Of a stretch of DNA of 54,243 bases, positions 26,555-34,016 are shown in pieces; the first letter of the stretch is position 1; every line of letters begins with the position of its first letter. The notes under the pieces are model-generated. The model ran no database searches and was not told the DNA's origin. It saw nothing but the letters and a program-made list of their open reading frames with translations. Location of the stretch: NCBI GenBank assembly GCA_024277875.1, contig JAJRUI010000091.1, positions 1 through 54,243 on the forward strand, read 5' to 3'. The position numbers and the translations under genes were made by a program. The stretch comes from Deferrisomatales bacterium. GTDB lineage: Bacteria; Desulfobacterota; Deferrisomatia; Deferrisomatales; Deferrisomataceae.

Positions 26555-26615
26555 GAATCTCCTCCTTGTTTTTTGCCCGTTGTCGGGTGTTTTTGTGGAA
26601 ACATCCCCCTTGATC

Positions 26616-26783
26616 GGTCCGCGGGTCCGGGTTCTTGAGCCCGCGAAGCAAAAAGTTGACCGGATCGGACTGGTTGATCTCGGGCACCTTGCGGCCAACC
26701 GGGTCGTCGTTGGCCACGAACGGCGGGCCCTCCAGGTTGTTCGACGGCGGAAACGACAGCAGCCGCTTGATCTGGTCCAGGCA
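26616..26783 (-). pseudogene. Remnant of a biotin-dependent acyl-CoA carboxyltransferase (MmdA/PccB type)
   Basis: In one minus-strand frame a short stretch of about 40-55 residues reads CLDQIKRLLSFPPSNNLEGP followed by PFVANDDPVGRKVPEINQ. This closely resembles the linker between the two halves of methylmalonyl-CoA decarboxylase/propionyl-CoA carboxylase beta subunits (pattern C..I..LLS.LPSNN.E.PP....DDP..R). The rest of a 500-residue carboxyltransferase is absent, and no start codon or frame continuity supports an intact gene. It sits in the 475-base gap between pstS and the gene at 27030, which otherwise holds nothing recognisable besides a hairpin at 26979-27006. Confidence 0.55.
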
Positions 26784-26978
26784 CCCGGGTCCCCGGCCTC
26801 GTCGCGTGGTTGATGATCGCCCCCATAGGTACCGGGAAAGAAGGCGGCCTGAACCAGGGGGTGGGGGATCGTGCGAAGAGGGCGGGGAGGTGGACAGCGA
26901 CCGGGGACCGCGGGCGACAAGGCCCGTTCGTCCTTCAGGGGGCCGCCGGCCGGTCCGGCGTTCGACCGCCCACGCAAC

Positions 26979-27006
26979 TGCGGGCCGCCCCACGGGGCGG
27001 CCCGCA
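26979..27006 (-). terminator. Hairpin downstream of the gene at 27030
   Basis: TGCGGGCCGCCCC (26979-26991) and GGGGCGGCCCGCA (26994-27006) form a perfect 13-bp stem with a two-base tip, 23 bases after the stop of the minus-strand gene at 27030. It is terminator-like but lacks a U-run. Confidence 0.5.
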
Positions 27007-27029
27007 CCGGGTGCGGCGGTTCCATCCGG

Positions 27030-27488
27030 TCAGCCGCCGTAGGCGGCTTTTTTTCGCAGTGCTTTGCGCCACCCCTCGTCGTAGAACCGTTTCTCCCGCT
27101 CCAGCGCCCACCTCTTGAGCGCCTCGAAGTGGGACTTGACGTCCCCGGCGGTACGCTTCTCGATCTCCGCCCGTTCCCGGGAGCGCTGGACGTTGTCCTC
27201 GGGGCTGAACCCCACCCAGGTTACGTAGTCCTCGTCGAACACCTTTTCAGCGGTGACCGAGTCGGGCGTCATGTCCATCCGGGGCGCGAACGCCTCGAGT
27301 ACCTCCACGTCCAGGTCCAGCAGCCAGCCGTTGTCCTCGACCATGGACCGGGCGTCGAGATCCACCGTGCTGCTGCACTCGGGACAGTACACGCCCCGCA
27401 CGGCTGCCTCGTCGAGCACCATCTTCCCGAAAAACAGTTCCGCCGTGTGTTGTCCGCACGCGCACGGTTTGCGATAGCTCTGGCACAT
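27030..27488 (-). CDS. Hypothetical protein with N-terminal Cys-rich zinc-ribbon-like region
   Basis: The family is not recognised. The 152-residue product has CQSYRKPCACGQH at residues 2-13 and YCPECSS near 34-40 (C-x-C then C-x2-C), a spacing like a zinc ribbon or other metal knuckle. An acidic middle and a basic helical C terminus rich in Arg/Glu/Lys/Trp follow. No signal peptide or membrane segment is seen. GGAGG lies eight bases before the ATG. It is divergent from the CoA-transferase gene at 27646; a TTGACA hexamer in the shared upstream region suggests its own promoter. Confidence 0.7.
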   Translation of the reverse strand: MCQSYRKPCACGQHTAELFFGKMVLDEAAVRGVYCPECSSTVDLDARSMVEDNGWLLDLDVEVLEAFAPRMDMTPDSVTAEKVFDEDYVTWVGFSPEDNVQRSRERAEIEKRTAGDVKSHFEALKRWALEREKRFYDEGWRKALRKKAAYGG

Positions 27489-27521
27489 CGGGTTTCCTCC
27501 TGGGGCAAAGGTACCGGCCTA

Positions 27522-27550
27522 ACCATGACTAGTTTGGTCGTTGTTGTCAA
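27522..27550 (-). promoter_or_regulatory. Possible promoter for the gene at 27030
   Basis: On the minus strand a consensus TTGACA (27545-27550) is followed by an unusually AT-rich stretch. A 17-base spacing gives CATGGT as a poor -10. The perfect -35 and AT-richness support a promoter; the -10 position is doubtful. Confidence 0.3.
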
Positions 27551-27645
27551 GGCGCCTCCCTTTCCGGACGGCGGTGTGGTAAGGGTACCCCGGTCCGGAG
27601 GGGTGTCCAGAAACGGGGACGGAAAACGTCCCGAAAGGAGCTGCG

Positions 27646-28821
27646 GTGGAGTTGGGAGCGTTGGAAGGGGTCCGGGTGGTGGATCTGTCCCGGTTGTTGC
27701 CCGGTCCGTTCGCCACCCAGTTGCTGGCGGACTACGGCGCGGACGTGGTCAAGGTGGAAGAGCCGGGACGGGGGGACTACCTGCGGGGGTTCGCACCGTT
27801 CGCAGGGGAGGAGAGCCGGTTCTTCCTGAACCTGAACCGCAACAAGCGCAGCGTGGCGGTGGACCTGAAACAGCCCCGGGGCCGGGACATCGTCCTGGAC
27901 CTGGTGGCCGGGGCGGACGTGCTGGTGGAGTCGTTCCGGCCCGGGGTGGCCGAGCGGTTGGGCCTCGGGCCGGACGCGTGCCGCAAGCGCAACCCGCGGC
28001 TGGTGTACTGCTCGGTGACCGGGTACGGCCGCACCGGCCCGTACGCCCACCTGGCCGGGCACGACGTGAACTACCTGGCCGTGGCCGGGGCGTTGGGGCT
28101 CGTGCGGGACGACCGGGGCCGGCCGGTGATCCCCGGGTTCCAGGTCGCGGACGTGGGGGGCGGGGCCCTCAACGCGTGCCTGGGGATCCTGATGGCCCTG
28201 GTGGCCCGCCAGCGGACCGGCGAAGGACAGGTGGTGGACGCGGCCATGGTGGACGGGGTGGCCACGTGGCTCGTGTACCGCTGGGCGTTCCACACCGCGG
28301 GCGACGGGGCGGGGGAGCCGTACCTGTCGGGGGAGTTTCCGTGCTACGCGGTGTACGAGACCGCGGACGGGCGGTTCCTCGCCGTGGGGGCGCTGGAGCC
28401 CCAGTTCTGGGAGCGGCTGTGCACCGCCCTGGGGCACGCCGAGTGGATCCCCCTGCAGTTCTCGGGGGGTGTGGACCGGGACCGGCTGTTCGACGAACTC
28501 GGTGCCCTGTTCCGGACCCGGACCCGGGACGAGTGGTGCAGAGACCTGGCTCGGGTGGACTGCTGTGTGACGCCGGTCATGGAACTCGGTGAACTGGCCG
28601 ATGATCCCCACTGGAGGGAGCGGGGGCTGGTGCGGCAGATGGAGATCGCGACCGGCGGCGCCGTGAGCACCCTCGGGTTCCCGGTGGGGCTCGACCGCAC
28701 CCCCCCGGCCGTGCGGCGCCGGCCGCCCCGCCTCGGGGAACACACGGCCGAGATCCTGGGTGAGCTGGGCTATCCCGAAAGGGATGTCGCGGCGTTGTTC
28801 GAGGGCAACGTGGTTGCCTGA
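27646..28821 (+). CDS. CaiB/BaiF-family CoA-transferase, alpha-methylacyl-CoA racemase-like
   Basis: This 391-residue cytosolic enzyme of the class III CoA-transferase fold begins LEGVRVVDLSRLLPGPFATQLLADYGADVVKVE, typical of the family. The pair GHDVNYLAVAG (His139) and VADVGGG (Asp169) matches the two catalytic residues of alpha-methylacyl-CoA racemase rather than the single Asp of formyl-CoA transferase, so 2-methylacyl-CoA epimerisation is the likelier reaction. The GTG at 27646 has AAAGGAG six bases upstream. Downstream is a tiny membrane-protein gene; there is no obvious pathway neighbour besides the carboxyltransferase remnant 0.9 kb upstream. Confidence 0.87.
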   Translation: MELGALEGVRVVDLSRLLPGPFATQLLADYGADVVKVEEPGRGDYLRGFAPFAGEESRFFLNLNRNKRSVAVDLKQPRGRDIVLDLVAGADVLVESFRPGVAERLGLGPDACRKRNPRLVYCSVTGYGRTGPYAHLAGHDVNYLAVAGALGLVRDDRGRPVIPGFQVADVGGGALNACLGILMALVARQRTGEGQVVDAAMVDGVATWLVYRWAFHTAGDGAGEPYLSGEFPCYAVYETADGRFLAVGALEPQFWERLCTALGHAEWIPLQFSGGVDRDRLFDELGALFRTRTRDEWCRDLARVDCCVTPVMELGELADDPHWRERGLVRQMEIATGGAVSTLGFPVGLDRTPPAVRRRPPRLGEHTAEILGELGYPERDVAALFEGNVVA

Positions 28822-28896
28822 TCGGTGGAGCGCTGAAACCCCGTGGCGCCCGGCGGCATCAGTACCAGAAAAGCGGGGGACGGCGGGAGGTGGGGC

Positions 28897-29019
28897 GTGT
28901 TCCTGGAGATCGTGATCCTGGTGGCGTTGGGCGTCCTCGTGGGCATCTTCCTGGTGTGCCGGAAGGGCTGCCGGCCCGAAGACACGGCCGACGAAGAGCC
29001 TCCCCGCACGGGCACGTGA
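28897..29019 (+). CDS. Small single-pass membrane protein (40 residues)
   Basis: This is a short gene read from GTG with GGGAGG six bases upstream. The product has one hydrophobic helix (residues 2-20, FLEIVILVALGVLVGIFLV), then a basic Cys-containing turn (CRKGC) and an acidic, Pro-rich tail ending at the TGA at 29017. Topology would place the CxxxC stretch at the cytoplasmic membrane face or just outside it. It lies 75 bases after the CoA-transferase gene. No family is recognised; the start signal and helix are the evidence that it is real. Confidence 0.55.
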   Translation: MFLEIVILVALGVLVGIFLVCRKGCRPEDTADEEPPRTGT

Positions 29020-29063
29020 CCCCCCGTTGCCGGCCGAGCCTTCCCCGGCCCCGGCCATCCTCA

Positions 29064-29124
29064 AGCAGGTTGCGGAAAAAGCAACCCGCTACGCGCCCCA
29101 TGGACGGGGTTTTGCCGCATCCTG
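29064..29124 (+). repeat. REP-like hairpin repeat, copy 2 (short form)
   Basis: Stem AGCAGGTTGC/GCAACCCGCT with loop GGAAAAA (one G-T pair), then the second inverted segment CCCCATGGACGGGG, a short T-run and the conserved end GCATCCTG (29117-29124). It is the same architecture as the copy at 32725 and the ends of the long copies at 49644 and 50779. It lies between the small membrane-protein gene and the convergent sirtuin gene. Confidence 0.75.
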
Positions 29125-29136
29125 CCAGTGCCGGCG

Positions 29137-29883
29137 TCAACCGTTTTCTTCCGTCCCGTCTGCAAGCAACGGTGCCAGGAACTCCCCCACGGGAGCCCGC
29201 ACGCTCAGCCGCGCCCTCGGGGTGAGGGGGGTGGATGCCGGGTTGATCTCGACGAGTGGTGCTTCGGGCGCCAGGTCGGGCAGTCCCGCCACCGGGTGGA
29301 CCACTGCCGACGTGCCCAGCACCAGGAGGAGGTCGCACGCCTGGACCGCGGCGATCGACCGGGCCAACGCGTCCCGGGGGATCGCCTCGCCGAACCACAC
29401 CACGCCGGGACGGCACAGGCCGCCGCAGTCCGGGCACCGCGGGGGAACCGGCACGGGCACGCTCCGGTCCTCCCGTTCCCGGCCGCACCGGGTGCACCGG
29501 ACGACCCACAGGTTGCCGTGGAACTCCACCAGGTTCCGGCTGCCCGCCAAGCCGTGGAGGCCGTCCACGTTCTGGGTGATCAGCAGAAACGACGGTACCT
29601 GCCGCTCGTAGGCTGCGAGCCACCGGTGGGCGGGGTTGGGCGTGGCCTGGGCCACGCGGCCCCGGCGCCAGTTGTACCACTCCCACACCAAGCGCGGATC
29701 CCGCTGGAACGCGCCGGGGGTGGCGAGTTCTTCGGGCCGGTGCGAGCGCCACAGGCCGCCCGGCCCCCGGAAGGTGGGGACCCCGCTTTCGGCCGACAGG
29801 CCCGCGCCCACGATCGCCACCGGCGCCCGGGCCGCTCCGGCCAGTTTCCGGAACGCCTCGCGCTCGGCCTCCCACCGGTTCAC
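29137..29883 (-). CDS. NAD-dependent protein deacylase, sirtuin (class III features)
   Basis: This is a 248-residue Sir2 enzyme. NAD site GAGLSAESGVPTFRG (about 26-40), TQNVDGLH (103-110), catalytic His122 in EFHGNLW, and a zinc site with Cys130, Cys133, Cys150 and Cys153. WEWYNWRR places Tyr70 and Arg73 in the Y-x-x-R pattern that favours succinyl- and malonyl-lysine in SIRT5/CobB-type sirtuins. The GTG start at 29883 overlaps the glpD stop as GTGA, so it is the third gene of a thiF-glpD-sirtuin operon. The functional link between these genes is unclear. Confidence 0.92.
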   Translation of the reverse strand: MNRWEAEREAFRKLAGAARAPVAIVGAGLSAESGVPTFRGPGGLWRSHRPEELATPGAFQRDPRLVWEWYNWRRGRVAQATPNPAHRWLAAYERQVPSFLLITQNVDGLHGLAGSRNLVEFHGNLWVVRCTRCGREREDRSVPVPVPPRCPDCGGLCRPGVVWFGEAIPRDALARSIAAVQACDLLLVLGTSAVVHPVAGLPDLAPEAPLVEINPASTPLTPRARLSVRAPVGEFLAPLLADGTEENG

Positions 29884-31520
29884 GGTCCGCCCCCGGGCCG
29901 CCCGTGCAGGATCTCCCGGGCCACCAGGTCATGGAACCGTTCCACCTCCTCCCTCACCCGGCTGGCGTCCCAGCCCAACTCTGCTCCCATCGCTTCGGCC
30001 ACGGGTCGGGCCGCGGCCGTTCCCCGGTCGGCGCTCAGCGCCGTGGACAGGCGCCGGAGGATGACGTCGTCCAGGCGGCGGGCGTGCTCGGTGCGCACCG
30101 CGTACACGATCTGGGCCCGGAAGTCCCGGTACCCGGGGGCGACCGGCTCCTCCCATCCGGGGTTGGCCAGGGCCAGGTCCAGTACGCGACAGCACTTGCG
30201 TCCGTACAATTCCACCAGGTGCTCCACGATCCGCCGGGGCAGGTTCGGGATCCGCTCGGTACACTCGCACAGGCTCTCCCTGAACACGGTTCGGTCCCCG
30301 GTGCCGCCGCCGTACAGGGGCGTGCGATCCGTCCGGGACTCGGTGGAGACGCCCAGGCCGAGGCACACCTCGTCCACGATCTCCTCGGCCGTACGCCGGT
30401 AGGTGGTGAGCTTGCCGCCGGCCAGGGTGAGGAAGCGGCCCCCGTTCCCGTCCCGGTAGAGGACGTGATGGGGATCCAGGAGGGTCCGGCCGCCGGCCGC
30501 CGGCTGTCCCGCAAGCGGCCGGACACCGGCGTAGGCCCACAGGGCCACGGTGTCCCCTGGCCCGGTCCGCAGGTGGAGGGCTCCGTCCAGGAGCGCGTCC
30601 ACGTCCCGGGGCTCCGGGGTGGCCGTGGCCGGATCGGCTTCCCACGGCGAGGACGTGGCGCCCACCAGGGTGAACCCGGCCAGGGGGACGCTGAAACGGA
30701 GCTGCCCGTCGCCGGTCCGTTCACTGAACAGCGCGTAGTTCCGGCTGCCCGAGACCGCGACGTGGACCCCCTTTGTCGGGAGCACGCGGGCAGGCAGGCC
30801 GGGGACGAAACGCGACAGCGTGCGGTCCGCCCACGGGCCGGTGGCGTTCACCACCATGCTCGCCCGGCAGCCCAGCACCCGTCCCCCGAGCACGTCCCGG
30901 ACCTCGATGTCGAGCCCGTCCGCCCCCGCCCGGACCCCGAGTACCTCGTGGTAGTTCAGGCACCGGGCGCCGTGTTCCTGGGCGGAAAGCAGGTTTTCGA
31001 ACACCAGTCGTTCGGGCATGGGAAACAGGTGGTCGTGGAGCAGGCCGGCACCTTCGAGACCCTCGGCAGGCAACTCCGGCGCGAGATCCTGCGTCTGTCT
31101 GCGGCCCAGCACCCGGTGGGTCTGGCCGAGACTGTCCACGCCGATCGCGTCGTACAGCCGCATGGCGACCCGGAGCTTCCACAGCTTGCGCAGGCCGGAA
31201 CGGTAGATCGGGAGGAGGACCGGCAACGGGCGCAGGAGGTGGCCGGCCTGTTCCAGCAGCAGGTCCCGCTCCCGCAGGCACGCCATGACCATCCGGAGTC
31301 GCCGTTGCTCCAGGTAGAGGAAGCCCCCGTGGAGAAGCCGGGGGGTCTTGGAGGTGCTCCCCGAGGCGAAGTCCGCCTGTTCGAACAGGACACACGACAG
31401 GCCCCGGAGGGCTGCGTCCCGGAGAACCCCGACCCCGGCGAGCCCCCCGCCGATGACGGCGAGGTCGTAGGTTCCCAGGGCGGGTGCTTCATGCTCGGGT
31501 TTCTTCGGGTGCGGGGTCAG
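29880..31520 (-). CDS. glpD: FAD-dependent glycerol-3-phosphate dehydrogenase, probable CTG start
   Basis: This is a membrane-associated flavoenzyme of about 546 residues that oxidises glycerol 3-phosphate to dihydroxyacetone phosphate and passes electrons to quinone. It has the FAD dinucleotide motif DLAVIGGGLAGVGVLRDAALRG, the GlpD signature ASGSTSKTPRLLHGGFLYLEQ, VVNATGPWAD and TLAGGKLTTYRRTAEEI, and a C-terminal helical cap domain. There is no ATG, GTG or TTG in frame before the FAD motif. A CTG at 31520 overlaps the upstream stop as CTGA and has GGGAG seven bases upstream, so it is the best start. It is in an operon with thiF and the sirtuin. Confidence 0.88.
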   Translation of the reverse strand: MTPHPKKPEHEAPALGTYDLAVIGGGLAGVGVLRDAALRGLSCVLFEQADFASGSTSKTPRLLHGGFLYLEQRRLRMVMACLRERDLLLEQAGHLLRPLPVLLPIYRSGLRKLWKLRVAMRLYDAIGVDSLGQTHRVLGRRQTQDLAPELPAEGLEGAGLLHDHLFPMPERLVFENLLSAQEHGARCLNYHEVLGVRAGADGLDIEVRDVLGGRVLGCRASMVVNATGPWADRTLSRFVPGLPARVLPTKGVHVAVSGSRNYALFSERTGDGQLRFSVPLAGFTLVGATSSPWEADPATATPEPRDVDALLDGALHLRTGPGDTVALWAYAGVRPLAGQPAAGGRTLLDPHHVLYRDGNGGRFLTLAGGKLTTYRRTAEEIVDEVCLGLGVSTESRTDRTPLYGGGTGDRTVFRESLCECTERIPNLPRRIVEHLVELYGRKCCRVLDLALANPGWEEPVAPGYRDFRAQIVYAVRTEHARRLDDVILRRLSTALSADRGTAAARPVAEAMGAELGWDASRVREEVERFHDLVAREILHGRPGGGP

Positions 31521-32323
31521 GTCTCTTCTCCCAGGGCGATCCGCAGGACCAGGTTGGCCTGGGCGTGGGCGGCCACCCCCACCCTGGGGGCCATCAGGCC
31601 GGTGCCGGGCCTTGCCTCGCTGTGCAGGTCGCCGACCGTGAAGAACCGCGGGCCCAGGCGGTGGCAGCGTATCGCGTCGGACGGGCCGTACCCGGCCAGT
31701 CCGGACGCCGCGACCAGCCAGGTGTCCGGCAACTCCCGGAGGACCGTTTCGGCGAGCATCGCCTTCTGGTCGGCCCGGTCGAACGCCTCGACCACCACCG
31801 TACACCCGGCGAACAGGACCGGAATGTTCTCGGGCGTCAGCCGAACGGCGTGGGTCTGGAGGGAGACGTAGGGGTTGACCCGGTGCAGGGTGTCGGACAG
31901 GGCCTCGGTTTTGAGCTGGCCGATCTGTTCCAGGAAATACTGCTGGCGGTTGAGGTTGCTCGGTTCCACCACGTCGAAGTCGGCGAGCACCAGTTGCCCG
32001 AACCCGGTGCGGGTCAGCGCGATCGCGACCTGGCTGCCCAGACCGCCTAGCCCTGCCACCCCAACCCGGGCCGCCTTGACCCGGGCGTGGACGCCGGGGG
32101 TGTGTCGGGAGACGAGCAGGGCCTCGAGTTCGTCCGGTGAAGGGCGTTCTCCTCGGCGGATCAGGACCACCCGGTCGCCGTCCCCCACCGGCGTTTCCGG
32201 GGGTGCCGGAAACCCGTTGTAGATCAGGAGGTCCGCACCCGGCTTGTACCGTCCGGCCACGTCGCCCAGGCAGGTCGGGGTGGGAACCTCCACCTCCCGT
32301 TCGTTGACCCGGATCCGTGCCAT
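31517..32323 (-). CDS. thiF: ThiS-ThiF fusion: sulfur-carrier adenylyltransferase with N-terminal ThiS-like domain
   Basis: This is a 268-residue protein. Residues 1-60 resemble a ThiS/MoaD ubiquitin-like domain (MARIRVNEREVEVPTPTCLGDVAGRYKPGADLLIYNG) but end in RVVLIRRGE without the C-terminal Gly-Gly. Residues 65-268 are the E1-like adenylating domain, with GLGGLGS (91-97), DFDVVEPSNLNRQQY and KTEALSDTL. It would adenylate the C terminus of a sulfur carrier, most likely the stand-alone ThiS at 39001-39204. GAGGAGG lies seven bases before the ATG at 32323. It heads the operon with glpD and a sirtuin. Confidence 0.87.
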   Translation of the reverse strand: MARIRVNEREVEVPTPTCLGDVAGRYKPGADLLIYNGFPAPPETPVGDGDRVVLIRRGERPSPDELEALLVSRHTPGVHARVKAARVGVAGLGGLGSQVAIALTRTGFGQLVLADFDVVEPSNLNRQQYFLEQIGQLKTEALSDTLHRVNPYVSLQTHAVRLTPENIPVLFAGCTVVVEAFDRADQKAMLAETVLRELPDTWLVAASGLAGYGPSDAIRCHRLGPRFFTVGDLHSEARPGTGLMAPRVGVAAHAQANLVLRIALGEET

Positions 32324-32381
32324 CGCCCGTCCTCCTCTGCCCGGCATTCTGGCATCCCCGGGGCTGCCGGCGCAAGCCGGG

Positions 32382-32409
32382 TTGACACCCGGCCGGGGCA
32401 GAGTAGGTT
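32382..32409 (+). promoter_or_regulatory. Promoter candidate for the dodecin gene
   Basis: A perfect TTGACA (32382-32387) is followed after 16 bases by TAGGTT (32404-32409), three of six matches to the -10 consensus. It lies 106 bases before the dodecin ATG, in the region divergent from thiF. Confidence 0.4.
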
Positions 32410-32515
32410 TCCAGCATCTCATCGGCTTTCCGGCGGTCACCGCCGGGACCGGAGGGGAGTCGGGGCGGCACGGGGTCGCCCCAGGGGCCGAAACGTCGGA
32501 CAGGAGGGAACGGAC

Positions 32516-32725
32516 ATGGCTGTGGCGCGTGTGACCGAACTGGTGTCGGCTTCCAAGGTGGGGTTCGACGATGCGGTGAAGCAGGGGTTCGAACGGGCGG
32601 CCAAGACGCTGCGCAACATCACCGGGTTCTACGTGACCGAGTGGCGGGCGAGCGTCAAGGACGAGGCGATCGAGGAGTACCGGGTCACGCTGCGGGTGAC
32701 GTTCCTGCTCGAGGACACCCTCTAG
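32516..32725 (+). CDS. Dodecin (flavin-binding)
   Basis: This 69-residue protein is of typical dodecin length and sequence: VARVTELVSASKVGFDDAVKQGFERAAKTLRNITGFYVTEWRASVKD. It includes the Trp that stacks on the flavin isoalloxazine (TEWRA) and the KTLRNI helix. Dodecins assemble as hollow dodecamers that store or buffer FMN/riboflavin derivatives. The ATG follows an ACAGGAGGGAACGGAC leader with AGGAGG at a good distance. It is divergent from the thiF operon. Confidence 0.95.
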   Translation: MAVARVTELVSASKVGFDDAVKQGFERAAKTLRNITGFYVTEWRASVKDEAIEEYRVTLRVTFLLEDTL

Positions 32726-32784
32726 CCGGTTGCCGGAAGAGCAGCCTGCGGTTCATCCCGTGGCCGGGGCTTTTCGGCATCCTG
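32725..32784 (+). repeat. REP-like hairpin repeat, copy 3 (degenerate short form)
   Basis: It starts on the dodecin stop codon. A degraded first hairpin (CCGGTTGC/GCAGCCTG), the second element CCCGTGGCCGGGG, a T-run and the conserved GCATCCTG end (32777-32784) align with the copy at 29064. It is followed by a further imperfect hairpin (GAAAGCC/GGGCTTTTC). The 164-base gap to the PHP gene holds nothing else recognisable. Confidence 0.6.
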
Positions 32785-32889
32785 CGAGAAAGCCGGCCGT
32801 GGGCTTTTCGGCGGCGGACGTTTCCCGGGGGACACGCTGCGGGTCTGCCCTTTTTGCGGAACGGGTGGGCGGTTGGCGTCCGCCCGGGT

Positions 32890-33741
32890 TCACCCGTCCC
32901 GGCCGGCGAGCAGGGCAGTGAGCGCCCGGTAGCAGCCGTCGGGCACCCGGAGGTCGCCGAGGCCGCTCCCCAGGTCGGGGCCCCCGTCTCTCCCGTCGTT
33001 AAAGTCGCTGCCGCCGGTGACGATGAGTCCGCGCTCCCCCGCCAGCCGGCGGTACCGGCGAGATTGCGCCGGCGAATGGCGGCTGTAGTACGCTTCCAGG
33101 CCGTCGAGGCCCAGGGGCAGGAGGTGGTCGAGGAGGGCGGGGAGCAGGCCCGGCCGGTCCTGTTCCACCAGGCCGGGGTGGGCGAGGATCACTGCCCCGC
33201 CGGCCTCGTGGATCACGGCGCACGCGTCGGCGGGTGAAAGCCGGGCCTTGTCCACGTACGCGGCTTTCCCCCGGCCCAGGAACCGGTCGAACGCATCCTG
33301 GACCGAACGCGCTGCGCCCGTCCGTACCAGGACCCGCGCCAGGTGGGGGCGGCCCACCACCCCGCCTCCCGCCTCCCGGATGACCGCTTCCAGCTCCACC
33401 TCGATCCCGAGTCCACGAAGCTTCTGGAGCATCCGGGGCGTGCGCTCCCGGCGGCTGTCGGCCAGGAAGCGGAAGCGTTCTTCCACCAGGGGGGTGGTGC
33501 GGTCCAGGCCGAGGCCGAGCAGGTGGAAGGTGACCCCGGCCCACTGGGTGGAGATCTCGACCCCCGGCACGACCGCAATCGACGCGTTTTGCCCGGCGGC
33601 CACGGCTTCGGCGTTGCCGTCCACGGTGTCGTGGTCGGTGATCGCCACGGCCGACAGGCCCTTGCGGGCTGCCAACTCGACCAGTTCTGCCGGGGTCAGC
33701 GCTCCGTCGGAACACCGGGTGTGGGTGTGCAGGTCGACCAT
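32890..33741 (-). CDS. PHP-domain metal-dependent phosphoesterase (RNase AM/nucleoside-bisphosphatase type)
   Basis: This 283-residue soluble enzyme has the four PHP motifs: MVDLHTHTRCSDG (HxH), AITDHDTVDG, VVPGVEIST, and AVILAHPG with a late GGSDFN. This domain-only form, of 270-290 residues with an inserted helical region in the middle, matches YciV/TrpH-like enzymes that cleave 3',5'-bisphosphate nucleotides or trim RNA 5' ends. The ATG at 33741 is the only good start, since the protein begins directly at the first motif. It is transcribed divergently from the tRNA gene at 33891. Confidence 0.88.
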   Translation of the reverse strand: MVDLHTHTRCSDGALTPAELVELAARKGLSAVAITDHDTVDGNAEAVAAGQNASIAVVPGVEISTQWAGVTFHLLGLGLDRTTPLVEERFRFLADSRRERTPRMLQKLRGLGIEVELEAVIREAGGGVVGRPHLARVLVRTGAARSVQDAFDRFLGRGKAAYVDKARLSPADACAVIHEAGGAVILAHPGLVEQDRPGLLPALLDHLLPLGLDGLEAYYSRHSPAQSRRYRRLAGERGLIVTGGSDFNDGRDGGPDLGSGLGDLRVPDGCYRALTALLAGRDG

Positions 33742-33847
33742 GGGATCTCCGCGAGACGAGGGGGACGGACCCGTATAGAGGAACTCCCGGGCGCCGTCAA
33801 GGGGACGGCCCTCGGGGGGGGGCGATGCCGTAAGTCCAACAGAGTAC

Positions 33848-33876
33848 TTGACTTAGCGAACGGGCCCATCTAGCAT
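33848..33876 (+). promoter_or_regulatory. Promoter of tRNA-Arg
   Basis: TTGACT (33848-33853), a 17-base spacer and TAGCAT (33871-33876) precede the tRNA by 14 bases. Five of six matches at -35 and four of six at -10 with ideal spacing. Confidence 0.7.
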
Positions 33877-33890
33877 CGGGGCCGGAGTCG

Positions 33891-33967
33891 GCCCCCGTAG
33901 CTCAGCTGGATAGAGCACAGGATTCCTAATCCTGGTGCCGCAGGTTCGAGTCCTGCCGGGGGCACCA
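33891..33967 (+). tRNA. tRNA-Arg (anticodon CCT)
   Basis: A 77-base cloverleaf can be drawn. The acceptor strand GCCCCCG pairs with CGGGGGC, and there is a D arm GCTC...GAGC. The anticodon stem CAGGA/TCCTG has loop TTCCTAA (anticodon CCT, reading AGG), and the T arm GCAGG-TTCGAGT-CCTGC follows. Discriminator A precedes a genomically encoded CCA end. Confidence 0.97.
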
Positions 33968-34016
33968 GACGCCGTCCCCAGCCACGCCGGAGGAACGGAG
34001 ACCCTGGGAGGCCCGG

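Noticed and set aside
26040-26993. A 317-codon frame spanning the PstS gene and the upstream gap as an intact gene
   Set aside because: Only the short carboxyltransferase-like stretch has homology; the rest is out of frame with PstS and of low complexity.
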